Part shown: piece after piece, positions 10,075 through 21,999 of the stretch | Position numbering within the stretch: position 1 is the stretch's first letter | Layout: the number at the start of each line of letters is the position of its first letter | DNA from: Cheilinus undulatus | Lineage: Eukaryota; Chordata; Actinopteri; Labriformes; Labridae | DNA length: 64,000 nt | Assembly (NCBI RefSeq): GCF_018320785.1 | Contig: NC_054878.1 | Location: 44,635,429-44,699,428, forward strand | Reading direction: 5' to 3' | Position numbers and translations under genes: made by a program | Notes under the pieces: generated by a model | Database searches by the model: none | What the model saw: only the letters and a program-made list of their open reading frames with translations | What the model was told of the DNA's origin: nothing

Positions 10075-12916
10075 CTAAAGACAAAACCAACAGAACCAGT
10101 CAGACGTGTTGATACTTTAGGATACAGGGATGTTTATTATCTAAACTCTTAGATCATCACATCGGTTTCTCACAGTTATAGATTTGATCCAAATGTGTGA
10201 ACGATACAAACTGCAGAGTTTTAAATATAAACCTGTCCCATGTTGACTCCATTTCCTCTCTCCATCACTCAGACAGTCAGCCAGCTCCTCCTGCTTCATT
10301 CTCCTCAGGAAGTTCACAGTGATCTTCAGAAACGCCTCCCTGCTGCTCCTCTTCCTCACCATCCAACACCTCCTCACCCTCCCTCTGACTCTCTAAGTAT
10401 TCTGGATAATCTGGACTCATAGATCTCCGGATCTTCTTCAGCTCGCTCTTCACAAACAAGACGATGTTCTCCTCAAGCATCTGGAACAGAAAATATAAAC
10501 TTGTTGACCAAACCAGCCTGATTAACTAAAGAAATTCTGTTGTTTAAAACCACAAAACCAAGTTTAGGATCTCTGCTCACAAGATTAAAATCTTTGTGAG
10601 GTAATCAGAGAAAATGGTTTCTGATTCACCATTCTTAACATTTCTGACAATGAACACAATTCAGACAGAGGTGGTGTTTAGAGAGTAACAAGGAATCAAT
10701 AAAAGAACATAAAAATACAACCTTTGCTGGTTTATATTAATATTACTGTAAATATGGAATCGACCTGGGAACCAGTGGGAACCTCTGATATCTGCTGAGC
10801 TCTGTGGAACAAATGTTTTATAATGAATGTCAAAAAAATAATGAAACAGTGGTAATATTGTGATGGCTAAGACAATATTTCTAAATTCCCTGCATTAAAT
10901 ATTTTGATATTATTCAATTTTTAAAGTGTCTATATATAAACTTGCTTTAATAATTTATTTTGAATTATATTATGGTTTATTTTTTTAAGATATTTCTATC
11001 ATTTTTCAGAAAAATTCAGGATTACAATGTGTAGGAACCAAGAACAGTAATATGCTCAGTACCACAAAATACTTTATTTCAAATGTTGAGTCTGATGGGG
11101 AAATAGCATTTCATTTTTCTAATTTGATTCATGAGCTTTATTGCTTAATGTGATGTGTTGTTTCCCACAAACATGACATCTATCTTGATGCAGTTGTCCA
11201 TGATCATGCTGACACTGATCAGCTGACTGTTAAAAAAATGCCAGAGTGACATTTAATCTATGTGGGTTTGATTTAGAACTGACTGTTTTTTGGATTTCTT
11301 TGTAGATAAATGATATCCAAATATATATCATGTGTTGCAGGGCAGCTAAAAAAAATCACTGAGATGTGATTTTTGTTCCATATCAACCAAATTAGTCCTG
11401 TGATTGTGTGACACTCTGACAACAGCTGATGAAGAGGAGTACTGACACTTATTTTTACACTTAAAGCACTGATGACAACAAAAACATCCAAACCCAGGAG
11501 AGAAAGACTGTTCACATTCTCACCTTTTTACTGGAGACTGGAGACCAGCTTTAAAGTAAAGAGGTTCACCTATGGACCGGTCACTGCTGAGGGACACACA
11601 GCTGGGTACAGATCCAGGTCCAGGAGAGTCTGGTCTGAGCTGACTTGGGCTTCAACACACACAGAGCTTGGAGAGTGAATCATTGTGATGTTAAGTGAAA
11701 AAAGCTTGATGAAGAGTTTTGTTCTGACTCCACGTTTTAAAATGATGTCATTGAATTACAGGATAAAATATGTCTGACAAGTCTGCAGTTTTGCTGTTCT
11801 AGTGACACTTTCTATGCTTTTGCATTTCTTACACAAGCTTCTCTAGCAATCCTGGAACTTGGGTGACTTTCAGGGGTTCATTACAGATTAAATCTATGTC
11901 AGTAAGTCCCATATTGAACATCTTTTTATCCATTTCAAAATCTTTTTATGATCATCTCTGCTGCTAGCTTCGCATTCACCACTATCTCGAGTTCCCAAGT
12001 ATGTCACATGGGCTGTGACAACCAATGGCAGGCTGTGCTGTTGTTGAGTCATGCGTTGCCAAACAGTGCATGTGTAAACACTGAGAAACTGGAGCAGAGA
12101 GCATGAATGACTCATAGTGGAGAGAAAGAGACACAGAGAGGCTGTGATGTGTCCCTCTGTGTCAGTGCAGAAAAGAACTGATATGAATAAGGACTCAAAG
12201 AAGTCATTTCCAAAAAGCACAAGGACTTTCTTTTGAAAATATGTCAATATTTTTAAGACTTTTGTCATATTTTTGACATTATTTTACAAGTGGAAACCTC
12301 CAGTCCTGAAAAATGAAGCCAATGCGGAAGTGAAAAAAACTGCAATACACTGAGTGTCCACTTGAGGCTGGCTGCAGGAAAACAGAAGTCCTGTCTGAAC
12401 ACATGTTAAAAAGCAGTTTTTTTACACTAGAAATAAACTGGTTTACAACCTGGTTCAAAAAACCAAACGTGTCTCATTAGCTAGTGTCTTCATGTGCTCT
12501 CACTGTACAAGGGGGCGATTTTTTTTTAACCACAATGGTTTCGATTATATTTAGGAAAAACCTCACTGCAGACTGATTGGTGTGTCTCATTTGATTGACA
12601 GATAGCTTGTCAGGCAGAAGCTACATTTCTGTCAATCAGAATGCTAGCTAGCTGAATGGAAGTCCAATTAGTGGGCGGACCGTTAGGTTGATCCAAAGTT
12701 TGGTTGAGACCGCAATTTGAATATGGAGGCTGCCACATATTGGCTTCAAAAGCAGTTTGAGTCTGCCTATTGTAAGCAGACGGCTGACGTCACACATGGT
12801 ATTTTTTTTTTTTTTCCAAAAAAACTATTATATTATTCCTTTCTGTTCCTCAAGAGAGAGGAGAATAAGTTATTGCAAAATAAAGTTTCAGTAATTACTG
12901 TTTACTGTGTGAGATA

Positions 12917-13453
12917 CAGTGCTTAACAAATTTATTAGACCACCTGTCATATTTGTCTCAGAGACCATCCAGCATCATGAAGTGCTTTAATGCAGACTCT
13001 TTGATTTTCAGTCAGCTCTCAAAGTTTTACCATTTTGAACAGGAATGAGGGATTTCAAACTGAATTCACCCAAATTTGAGCCGGCTCACTGGGCTTCTCT
13101 GAGAAGTCAGAAATGAATCAAGCATAACATTCAACCACTAAAACTCATTTTTCTGTTCAGGAATGCAAGTAAATAACTATAATTTGACATATTAATCAAG
13201 AAATATTAACGTGCTTTACTATTTTCAGTTTTTTTGTAAATCAGTAAATTTAAGAATTCATGGCTAACAATAATAGCCTAATTATATTTTAGTATTAAAA
13301 ATATCATTTCGATTGAAGAGCTTCACCATATTGGTGTATTAACCATTGCAGAAACATAAAAATTATTTAGGTAATTACCAATGCTGATAATTTAGGGCAG
13401 CTGTGGCATAAACCTTACTTTGGGTGGTGGTCTAATAAATTTGTTAATTACTG
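12917..13453. mobile_element. Tc1/mariner-like non-autonomous element
   Basis: Terminal inverted repeats of about 28 bp: CAGTGCTTAACAAATTTATT at the left and the complement of AATAAATTTGTTAATTACTG at the right, both followed inward by AGACCACC. The element is flanked by TA on both sides (12915-12916 and 13454-13455), the hallmark target duplication of Tc1/mariner elements. The 537-bp interior is AT-rich with no transposase frame. It lies in an intron of the NLR pseudogene and has no counterpart at the related intron positions of the intact gene. Confidence 0.85.
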
Positions 13454-14471
13454 TACATCAAAATCTTGAAGTTTTATTTCCATTTAGTTTTGTTCTTTTG
13501 TCTTTATACTCCTAAAACTTTTCAAAAATGTAATTGTCCTGTGTCCTGTGATTGTGTGACACTCTGACAACAGCTGATGAAGAGGAGTACTGACACTTAT
13601 TTTTACACCTAGAGCGCTGATGACAACAAAAAACATCCAAACCCAGGAGAGAAAGACTGTTCACATTCTCACCTTTTTACTGTAGACTGGAGACCAGCTT
13701 TAAAGTAAATTGTTTCATCTTTGGACCGGTCACTGCTGAGGGACACACAGCTGGGAGCAGATCCAGGTCCAGGAGAGTCTGGTCTGAGCTGATTTGGGCT
13801 TCAACACACACAGAGCTTGGAGAGTGAATCATTGTGATGTTAAGTGAAACAGCTTGATGAAGAGTTTTGTTCTGACTCCACGTTTTAAAATGATGTCATT
13901 GAATAACAGGATAAATATCTCTGACAAGTCTGCTGCATTTGACAGTTGATTTCTCAGCTCACAGCCATGAATGTGCTGAAAAAATGATGATTATTATTTG
14001 AGGAGTAATCTGACAGGGTTGAAATGGCAATAAGATGGTTAGATATTGTGATGAAGTGGATTTAACCCTGGTCTGATTCTGGTACTCAGATCATCAAAAA
14101 TTAGAACAAAACAGAAAACTTCAAAGTGAAGGGACTCTCTCATCTCTACATTTGGTGCTGCCAATAATGATTATTTAGTAATGTTAGTTCTGATCTCTGT
14201 CATGTAGAAGAATCATGGACAGTTTAAGATCTTCATCTCACCTCAGAGCTTTGGTCTGGTCTTCATGTTCCCCACTCAGAGTGTTTGCAGAGGGAGGGGC
14301 TCCCTCCTGTCTGTCCTCTCTCTGATCCTTAGAAGATCTCCCACCTTCACACAAACACAACAATTCAATACAACCAGCTTAACATCATTGATCAATAATC
14401 TATAGCTATAAAACTATAAGGATTAAACTAACTCATGAGGAGGAATAAACATTTGTACATTTCTTAATTTC

Positions 14472-14975
14472 TCATACACATGATCTACAGCTATGAAAAA
14501 AAGCAGCTGACAGTGTATCTGTAAATCTCAGTAAATCTATTGACAGATTCATCACGTCTCTAATTGTCTCACCTGGTGACTGTAGCTCCTTTGCTCTGTT
14601 CTTGTCTCCACCAGATGGATTTTGGTGCACCTTCTTAGCAACGACAGGTGTTGAAAAAGAATCAGTGCTCCTCACTTCAGGTATGCATTTTTCCAGAAGA
14701 GCACATGCATCTTTCCCCTCAGTATTTTCCAGTAAGCCTTCAAGCTGTGTGTTGGATCTGCGGCTGGGGTTTTCCAGGTCTTCTAGTTTTGCAGATAGGC
14801 TCTCAATTTTCTGATGAAGCTGCTGTGTTGTGTTATTCAGCGCTGAGGAATCATCTTCTAGCCTGGACTGCACTGACTTGACTATTTCAAACTTTGATGC
14901 AAAGTCATCTTTTAGCTCTCTGATTGCACACAAGAGTTCACTGAGCGGTGGGTCATCCCTCTCCACCTTCTCCAT
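14472..14975 (-). mobile_element. L1-like retrotransposon ORF1 fragment
   Basis: A 167-residue frame starts MEKVERDDPPLSELLCAIRE. It has a coiled coil (IRELKDDFASKFE, heptads through KIESLSAKLEDLE) followed by a degraded ENPSRRSNTQLEGLLENTEG. Fish L1-type ORF1 proteins have a coiled coil running into a LENRSRRNNIRIVGLPE segment, so the order matches. Similarity fades after about residue 110. It sits just upstream of the NLR pseudogene start exon, inside its first intron. Confidence 0.65.
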
Positions 14976-15559
14976 GACTGCAGGGATTCTTTTTTAAAAA
15001 TAAGTCCTTAGTTAGCTGTTGGTTTCCTGTATGGCTGCATGGATTATGTCACTTATTCTTGATCTGCTCAGATTTTCTTAGTGCAAAGAGTTGATATCAA
15101 AGTTCAGGCAGAGCACCAGCCAGCCTGCGTCTGTTCACCACAACACCATAACCAGAGGTCTCAGTGGGGCACACCCTTGGTCAGTCACTGGTCAGTCACA
15201 GGGCTGGCCTGCAGAGGGAGACAGACAGCCAATTTATTTTGCAGATTCTTTATCAAAACAGCTCATATCTGAAAATAAGTACAACACACACACAGGTCTA
15301 GAAAAGAAAATAAATGCTTCATCAACCTGATATGTAAAAATCTTGAAAAGTCCCTGATAGCTGAGGGGCCCTAAACAAACACCAGGTCCACTTTGTCCTG
15401 GTCTGGCTCTGGTCCATATTGACAGGGCATGAAGTTTCTGGGACAGCTGAGACCTGGACCTTGTTAAATGGTCTTAAGTGAGACTGAGTCAGTGTCAGTG
15501 CTGGAGCTATCTGAGCTCTGAACTCCTTATCTGTCATTTATGCATAAATCCTATCCTGT

Positions 15560-16290
15560 CATGGTCACAGGAGGCTGGTGTATAAAGACACCTGTGTCAG
15601 GAAGGTCCAGTCACTGGTTCATCAGTATTCCTGGCTACCATTACACCATGAAGAGAAAAGAACACTCCATGCAACTCAGAGAAAAGTGAATTGAAAAGTA
15701 TACGTCAGGGGATGGATGCAAAAAGAATCAAGGCTCTAATCTTCCTCCAGAGTTCAACCTGGGGTCCGGGACCCCCATTAGAGGGGGCCAGAGTTCTGAG
15801 GGGGGTTGGCAAGGCTCTGTCTGTCCTTAGGTTATTTAAATTAGATATGTTAACATATTATATTAAAAATAATTCATATAATGGTTGTTGGGTTAAAGAA
15901 TTTGTTTCTAGGGCTACTAGTTTGGATTTACATAAAAATTAATCAAAATTTATGATCGTTTTGGCCACAAAGTATCACTATTTTTCATTCATGCCGGTCC
16001 CAGGGAGGCTCAAGTTTACTTAGATACAAGTGGGGGGCTCAAAGGAAAAAGGTTGGGAATCACTGAATTAAATCCATCATCAGAGAAATGGAAAGAATAC
16101 GGCACATGTGTAAATCTACCAAAATCAGGCCGTCCTCAAGAAGGAGACTAGTGAGAGAGTCCACCAAGACACCTATGACTACTCTGAAGGAGCTTCAAGC
16201 TTCAGCAGCTGAGATGGGAGAGACTCTGCAGACAACTGGCGTGGCAGGTTTCCTAAGGGTCCTTCAGTTCTCAATCCACAGACATTAGGG
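15560..16290 (+). mobile_element. Tc1-like transposon relic, split by another repeat
   Basis: 15560-15755 matches the start of a fish Tc1 transposase unit (ATGAAGAGAAAAGAACACTC, then EKYTSGDGCKKNQGSN-like codons). 16073-16250 continues it (MERIRHMCKSTKIRPSSRR..., TPMTTLKELQASAAEMGETL). The middle is interrupted by a repeat at about 15757-16072. A paralogous Tc1 relic lies at the same relative place upstream of the intact NLR gene (41.99-43.47 kb), so the insertion predates the NLR duplication. Confidence 0.8.
15757..16072. mobile_element. hAT-like non-autonomous repeat nested in Tc1
   Basis: Begins TTCAACCTGGGGTCCGGGACC and ends AAAAGGTTGGGAATCACTG. These are the imperfect inverted ends of a common fish element of the CAGTGGTTCTCAACC type. 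Related right ends occur at 1600-1640, 3590-3630 and 60.53-60.57 kb. The exact target duplication could not be resolved. Confidence 0.5.
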
Positions 16291-16606
16291 ACAGCACAGA
16301 GAGCCTCTGTGCAGCTATTCAGAGCAATATGAAGTCTCAACAAGTTCAAAATCAAGCCTTATGATCCAGGTTGATAAGGCTATCAGACTGGTTCAGACAC
16401 ATTTTTTTTTTCTGATGGTGACTCTGATTACAGTCAAACTGCTGCTGATTCTACTAAACACAAACTAAAGGACACCTCAACTCAGAGAGAACTTCTACTA
16501 CAGATTTCAGCCAATCAGCATCCAGAAACATTAGTCTAGTTAAACAGTCATAAAACCTAATGATCCTGATCATCAAAGGTGGAGAATTCTCTGGAAGGAT
16601 TCTCAC

Positions 16607-16740
16607 CTGTTTAGCTGAGTTCAGGTCAACTTACAGACATTTTCCATCTTGATGTGTGGAGAGATGAAGAAGCTGCTCGTTTGGTCCTCGTCACTCCTGG
16701 AGTCTGATGGGAGGTTGCCTTCATATACTCATAACTTCAG
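16607..16740 (-). other. Noncoding first exon/promoter region of the NLR pseudogene
   Basis: On the minus strand this segment ends in CAG|GTGAGAATCC, a strong donor. It resembles 47089-47190, which occupies the same position upstream of the intact NLR gene (shared ...CTGAACTCAGCTAAACAG and the ...AGCTTCTTC... stretch). The flanking 16.47-16.6 kb (CTACTACAGATTTCAGCCAATCAGCAT) is also shared with 46.98-47.03 kb. I infer a conserved 5' untranslated exon; no TATA box was identified. Confidence 0.5.
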
Positions 16741-17255
16741 AGTGACATCAGCATCAGTCTAACCTGAGACACAAACACAAGGAGTGTCAGAGAACTCAAA
16801 GGTTACACATTACAGCCTCTTCAAACTGGGTCAAAATACTAAGGCTCAAACACAGAGACAGGAGACAAACAAGAAAGAGACAAAAAACAAAACTAAAGGT
16901 TGAAAATTTTTTGGCACCCTTCTGGTCTGCTCATCTCTTCACTTCTATTATCCACACTCACTGCAAGCCTCTATCTCCTCCTGCTGTTGCCATACTGTGA
17001 TTTTGGAAATACTCACTTTATAAAGTTTTGAAATGTTACTATCCTGATTCAGTTGTGGGTGACGCCTATTAGAAAGCATATAAAGATGACCATAAACAGC
17101 CAAGGATGCAGAGCGGTATGTCAGACGCCACAAAAATACACACAATTAGTAAAAAGACGGACAGAAAGAGGGATGCTACATGTGTGCCAATTTTTTTCTG
17201 TTTAGGGCCTTTATGCAATGCAAATGCAAAAATTACAAAATATTTCATCAGGATC

Positions 17256-17520
17256 TACAACCCCAACACCAAAAAAGTTGTAACACAATTTAAAATGTAG
17301 AACAAAACAGGATGCAATGATTTTCAAATCTTATAAACCCATATCTTATTCACTATAGAACATAAACAACATATCAGTTGTTTAAACTGAGGCATTTTAA
17401 CATTTCATGAAAAATATTAGCTCATTTTGAATTTGATGGCAGCAGCACATCTAAAAAAGTAGGGACAGGGCCATGTTCACCATTGTCTAGCTTCTTTTAA
17501 CAACAGTCTGTAAACGTCGG
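17256..17520. mobile_element. Dispersed repeat of the AAAAAAGTTG...GGGACAGGG type (family B)
   Basis: Contains CAACACCAAAAAAGTTGTAA, CTTATAAACCCATATCTTATTCA and AAAAAAGTAGGGACAGGGCCATG in order. A second copy in the same order is at 54108-54440 and a 3' piece at 56800-56930. This is a widespread non-autonomous element of fish genomes; I do not assign its superfamily. Confidence 0.65.
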
Positions 17521-17529
17521 GGAGAGAGG

Positions 17530-19440
17530 TGGGTGCTAATTTCCTACCCTAGCTTGACTTCACCATGTTTGTTGCCTCCATTATTTCATTCAACTATACT
17601 GTACATACTTTACTGGAACTGTCACTACTGTCTGCTCAAATTAATCTACAAGACAAACTTAGAAATTTGTGTCCAGGATGTCTGGTTCTTTTTTCCCCTG
17701 TTGAACCAAACATTGACCCTCAAACTGAAGTTCAAAATGAACCATGACTCTGAACTGTTACAACCCTATCTTACTGAAATCACCAGGTCACCAGCTTATG
17801 CTAGTCTAGTATTACTAGGGCTTCAGTCCAGTCTGTCCTGGTCTGGTTCTGATAGATTTACACAGAATTTGAACCCTGTTGGAGAGCTGAGACCCGGACC
17901 GTGTTAGAGGGTCATCAGTGACACTGAGTCAGTGTTAGTGTTGGAAGATAATTGAGCTCTGATCTCTCATTCACACACCTCACTTCAGAGATTCAGTAAA
18001 TAGAAAAGCCACGTGATCTGGACTGTCAGGCTGGTTCAGACACTCCCTACATTTTTCACTAATAGTGTGACTCTGATTACAGTCAAACTGCTGCTGATTC
18101 TGGTAAACAAACACAAACGATATGTAATATAGTTAGTATGAATTAGACTGCCACACAGGACACAAAAACTACGGGGTTCTTGTAGCTTGGATTTTATTTC
18201 TGACAACTGGAAGTCATTCTTTTCAGATTTCTTGCATAACAATTTGAATTCTCCTAACCCTCTATTACATAATTTTTTATTTTTTTGAAGAAAAAAAAAT
18301 TCACCCTACTTTTGGGTGGCTTTGGGGTCCTTATTGAGCAATCAACCAAAAAAAATCACCCCCCCCCACCACCCAGACTCCAGATTTTGGTTTGTTGTCT
18401 CAGGGCAAGAATGTGCAATAAGGGTACCAAAATGCCACGATTGACAATATGTACAAAATAAAACAAATAGGCTGGGTTTAGCTTCACTCACAATAGCTTC
18501 TATTTTCTTGAGAAATGAAATAAAATAAATCCAAGAAAATAAGGCAGTGGGCTCAGGCTATCAATACAAACAGAGAATAGAATCTGTTAACTACAGATTC
18601 AACAATAAATCACTCAAAAAACGTTTGAAAATGTGCACTAAACATGAAAAATGTATACTTACATTTCAACACGGGTCATAATGCTTAGTAAGAGACTCCC
18701 TGGAGATTACAATCGCCTTTACCTTCTTTACCTTTAAAATAATAAAAAAAATAATAATTGTACATCATGTCCTCTTTAACAAGTTACAAAGTCACATATG
18801 TTGTTTGAGATAGATAATATTACCTTACAAGTGCAAACACAGTACTCGCAGATGGCGCAGAAAATCCAAAAACATCAACTTCAGTAGAGCCTAAAACACA
18901 CCATTCTGTTACAATATCGACAGAAAACGTTTTGTTACAGTGAATCTATCAAGATGTCTATGTTTACACACTGTTTTTAACTTCTTTTCAGCAAAGAAAA
19001 CTGCGCAGCCATAAGGAAGAGACAGGACCATGGATGCACTTGGGGGAGTGACGTTTTTGCAACTCGATGCTGCCACCTAGTGACCATAATCAGTAACTAC
19101 CTGTGGATGTCCACTTAGAATCTAATTCTCCATTCAGTGACAACAAAGAACATGTACATTTGAGTTCCCCAAGACAATACAATTATAAAATATCCAGTGG
19201 ATAAATATATATAAATTATTTTACCACCTGGTTACATATATGAGACAGGAAACCCTTAACAGGTGGAGGGTTAGTCTGACAGCAGCCTTTCCCTCAGTAG
19301 ATAGAGACTTCCTGTTTACCCACACTGTACATCTGAACTGATTTTCATCAAAAAAGTGTCATGGAGTCAGTCTGAAACAGGTTATGTAACAGGTTTCACG
19401 TTTTAAACTCCAGTTCGAGAATTTTTTTCTCATATTTTGA
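17530..19440. other. No gene seen; degraded repeats
   Basis: 17.81-18.13 kb resembles 15.37-15.52 kb (CTGTCCTGGTCTGG..., GAGACCCGGACC..., CACTGAGTCAGTGTTAGTG), probably a shared repeat end. A poly-A/poly-C stretch lies at 18.28-18.37 kb. The rest, including 18.4-19.4 kb, shows no long frame, splice pattern or clear element ends. Confidence 0.5.
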
Positions 19441-19640
19441 CCTCTAAGAGTCGCAATTTGGAATTTTAACTCTTGATTTTGTATTTTATCTCATACCTTG
19501 ACCTTTAAACTCAGGATTTTAACTCTCCATCTCATAAATTTGCCTTTTAAAAACCTTATTTTGACTTTTAATTTTGTATTTTGACTTATAGGACTCATAT
19601 ATTTGACTTTTTATCTCAGATTTTGAGCCTGTAAACTCAT
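19440..19640. repeat. T-rich degenerate repeat (TTTTGACTTTTAATCTCA-like)
   Basis: Loosely repeated words such as TCATATTTTGACCTC, TTTTGACTTTTAATTTTGTA and TTGACTTTTTATCTCAG. Low complexity; no frame. Confidence 0.6.
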
Positions 19641-19852
19641 TTATCTATTTATTTAGCATTTATTTGACATGGACACACAGTAACATTGATGCTGTGATAT
19701 TTAATTATTTCAATTTTTTTTTAGAAATCTTAAAATCATTTATTATCACTGTTTAATTTTCTCTGTAATTCATTACCTGTGAAAACACGGCCCTTTCAGC
19801 CCTTGCCGTGATTGAGTTTGACACTCCTGATATAAAGTATCATGTAGGGCTG

Positions 19853-21016
19853 GGTATTGCCACTGACTGCCTGAATCGATTCAATTCAATCCAATATGAT
19901 ATCAATTCATGTAGAGAACTAAAGTGGGAAATAGTACAAATAATGTTCCAACCAGGCACATCATAAAATATAACAGGGTTTGCATTAAAAATTTCCCTTA
20001 AACTAGTATTTACATCACTATTTTATCTCCATATGACCCATCCTGGATATGGCCTCTCTGTTGTCCAGTTTGCCTCTCTATTTGTAGTGTTTAAATCCAA
20101 AATGTAGCCTGATGTCCTCTTTTAAGTTTGGAGGTTCCAAGCTCCAAAGGGCTGCCAGGCTCCGCCATGTTTGTTTTTACAGAGATAAGTCACTTACTCC
20201 AAGTCCAAAGTGAAACTCTTGTTAAATTGATTAAAATAAAAAAGTAAATTCAATAAATTATTTTTACTTAGTTTGAGTAAGTCTGTGATGTATAATTACG
20301 CTGAAGCCTATAATGTTTACAATGTAGTAGTAAAAGTCATATTTTCAGATGTAGTGCATGCAGTGTGGTGCTCTAATGTTAATTTGCTCCTACATCATAC
20401 ACTTCTGTCTGTCTGTGACCTGTGTGCTATAGACAGACACCTATGCTCTTTAATTAAAAGATAGAAACCACAGCACTGATCATGTTATCTAATACATTAT
20501 GTACATTTTATATTGTTTTGAATGTAATATTATTCTAACTTTACATAAAACCTACATGAGATGCGAGTTTATTACTCATATCTTTTTAAACTTGAGTTCC
20601 TCTTCTTTTCTGAGTACTCCGTCAATTGTGTGTAATTTGTGCAGCTGTGAAACGGAGGAATAGGCAGCAGTAAAATAAAGAGAAACTGTGAAGAGAGAGT
20701 CATATGTGGGGCTTTCACAAAACAGTCGGGGTTCGCTCCTCTTGAACTTTGAACCACAGACAATCACTCTTGAGTGTGTGCCTGCCTGGTCTGTAGCAGC
20801 AGCGGCTTAAGTGCTTTCCACCGAATCACCTGTAGAGCTTGGTTGCTCGCGCTGGATTGGAAGAAGTTTTATCTTTGAGAGATGTCTGAGACTGGTAGCA
20901 CCAGGAGCAAGAAAAGGTGAAATTTCAATCTTAGGACTATATGAAAAGAAAATCGTAACATTTTAAAAAGACTTGATCTGAATCAGAGAATTGATTTTTT
21001 TTTAACCCAGTTCTAG
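19853..21016. mobile_element. Probable non-autonomous DNA transposon
   Basis: Left end TAGGGCTGGGTATTGCCACTG followed by CGATTCAATTC; right end CAGAGAATTGATTTTTTTTTAACCCAGTTCTA, which is roughly its reverse complement. Several fish elements carry TAGGGCTGGG-type ends. No transposase frame is seen and I could not define a target duplication, so the boundaries are tentative. Confidence 0.45.
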
Positions 21017-21362
21017 AATTATTCTTTGATTTCAAATATCCCATGTTTCACATATTAGTGTGTTTTTTACACGTAACTGTACATCAACAAATTCACTAGC
21101 TTGGTCAGTCATTATCCACTCAACCAGCCCAAGGTTTCCAAAATAAAGCTTTCTAGACAGTGACTTGTGTTGTGAGGATTTATTGTGAATAACAGGATTA
21201 CAATGTATAAACGGTCTAATATGGATTACAATATAGAAAATAAAGAGAACAGGAAATGGCTGAACATGAGATTAACTGGTGATCATATTCTGATCTGATG
21301 AAGGGTGAGTTTGATCTGAAATTGAGGAAAAATGACTAGATGGTCGAATTTGGGAAAAAAAT

Positions 21363-21935
21363 TTGAAAAATAGGTCTGTCATGGTGAAGAAAGAGCTGAG
21401 TCGAAAGGCGAAGCTCTCGAATTACCGGTGGATCTACGTTCCCACCCTCACCTATGGTCATGAGTTGTGGGTAGTGACTGAAAGAATGAGATCGCGGATA
21501 CAGGCAGCTGAAATGAGTTTCCTCCATAGGGTGTCTGGGCTCTCCCTTAGAGACAGGGTAAAAAGCTGGGCCATCCGGGAGAGACTCGGAGTAGAGCCGC
21601 TGCTCCTCCACGTTGAGAGGAGCCAGATGAGGTGGCTCAGGCATCTGGTCCGGATGCCTCCTGGACGCCTCCCTGGTGAGGTGTTCCGGGCAAGTCCCAC
21701 TGGGAGGAGGCCCCGGGGAAGACCCAGGACAAGCTGGAGAGACTATGTCGCTCCGCTGGCCTGGGAATGCCTCGGGATCCCCTGGGAAGAGCTGGACAAA
21801 GTGGCCGGAGAGAGGGAAGTCTGAGATTCCCTGCTTAGGCTGCTGCCCCCGCGACCCGATCTCGGATAAGCGGAGATGGAACCAGAGTGAAACACATCAA
21901 GTCGTTCTTAAGGAGACATGAATCCCCTACTTTTG
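21363..21935 (+). mobile_element. Rex3/RTE-type LINE, 3' end of reverse transcriptase ORF
   Basis: The frame reads TYGHELWVVTERMRSRIQAAEMSFLHRVSGLSLRDRVKSW... through RRPRGRPRTSWRDYVAPLAWE and VAGEREV. This is the characteristic C-terminal tail of fish Rex3/RTE reverse transcriptases. Only the last part of the ORF is present, as expected for 5'-truncated LINE insertions. The frame is intact for about 150 codons, so the copy is fairly young. Confidence 0.85.
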
Positions 21936-21999
21936 ACGTAGAGGGATGGGGTCCTGGAGATGAACTGTCTAGCTGAAAGAGCAGGATCTGTGTGTACCG

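Larger units (their letters stand above)
8279..14330 (-). pseudogene. NLRC3-like NLR pseudogene (FISNA-NACHT), 5' half only
   Basis: Minus-strand paralogue of the intact NLR gene at 23-47 kb. Exons: 14242-14330 (start exon), 13673-13798 and 11524-11649 (126-bp repeat exons), 10747-10801, 10233-10480 and 8279-10074 (FISNA-NACHT). The NACHT exon keeps Walker A GVAGIGKT and Walker [10 protein letters not shown]. Three lesions are visible relative to the intact copy: the start codon is AAG instead of ATG (14328-14330), an 11-bp deletion near 10350 shifts the frame in the acidic EEEEQ segment, and an 8-bp deletion near 8573 shifts it after GRTSETN. A donor-like GTATGT follows the NACHT exon, but no LRR or B30.2 exons were found between 5.5 and 8.2 kb. 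I therefore call it a pseudogene truncated at its 3' end. Transcription from the retained promoter region at 16.6 kb remains possible. Confidence 0.85.
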
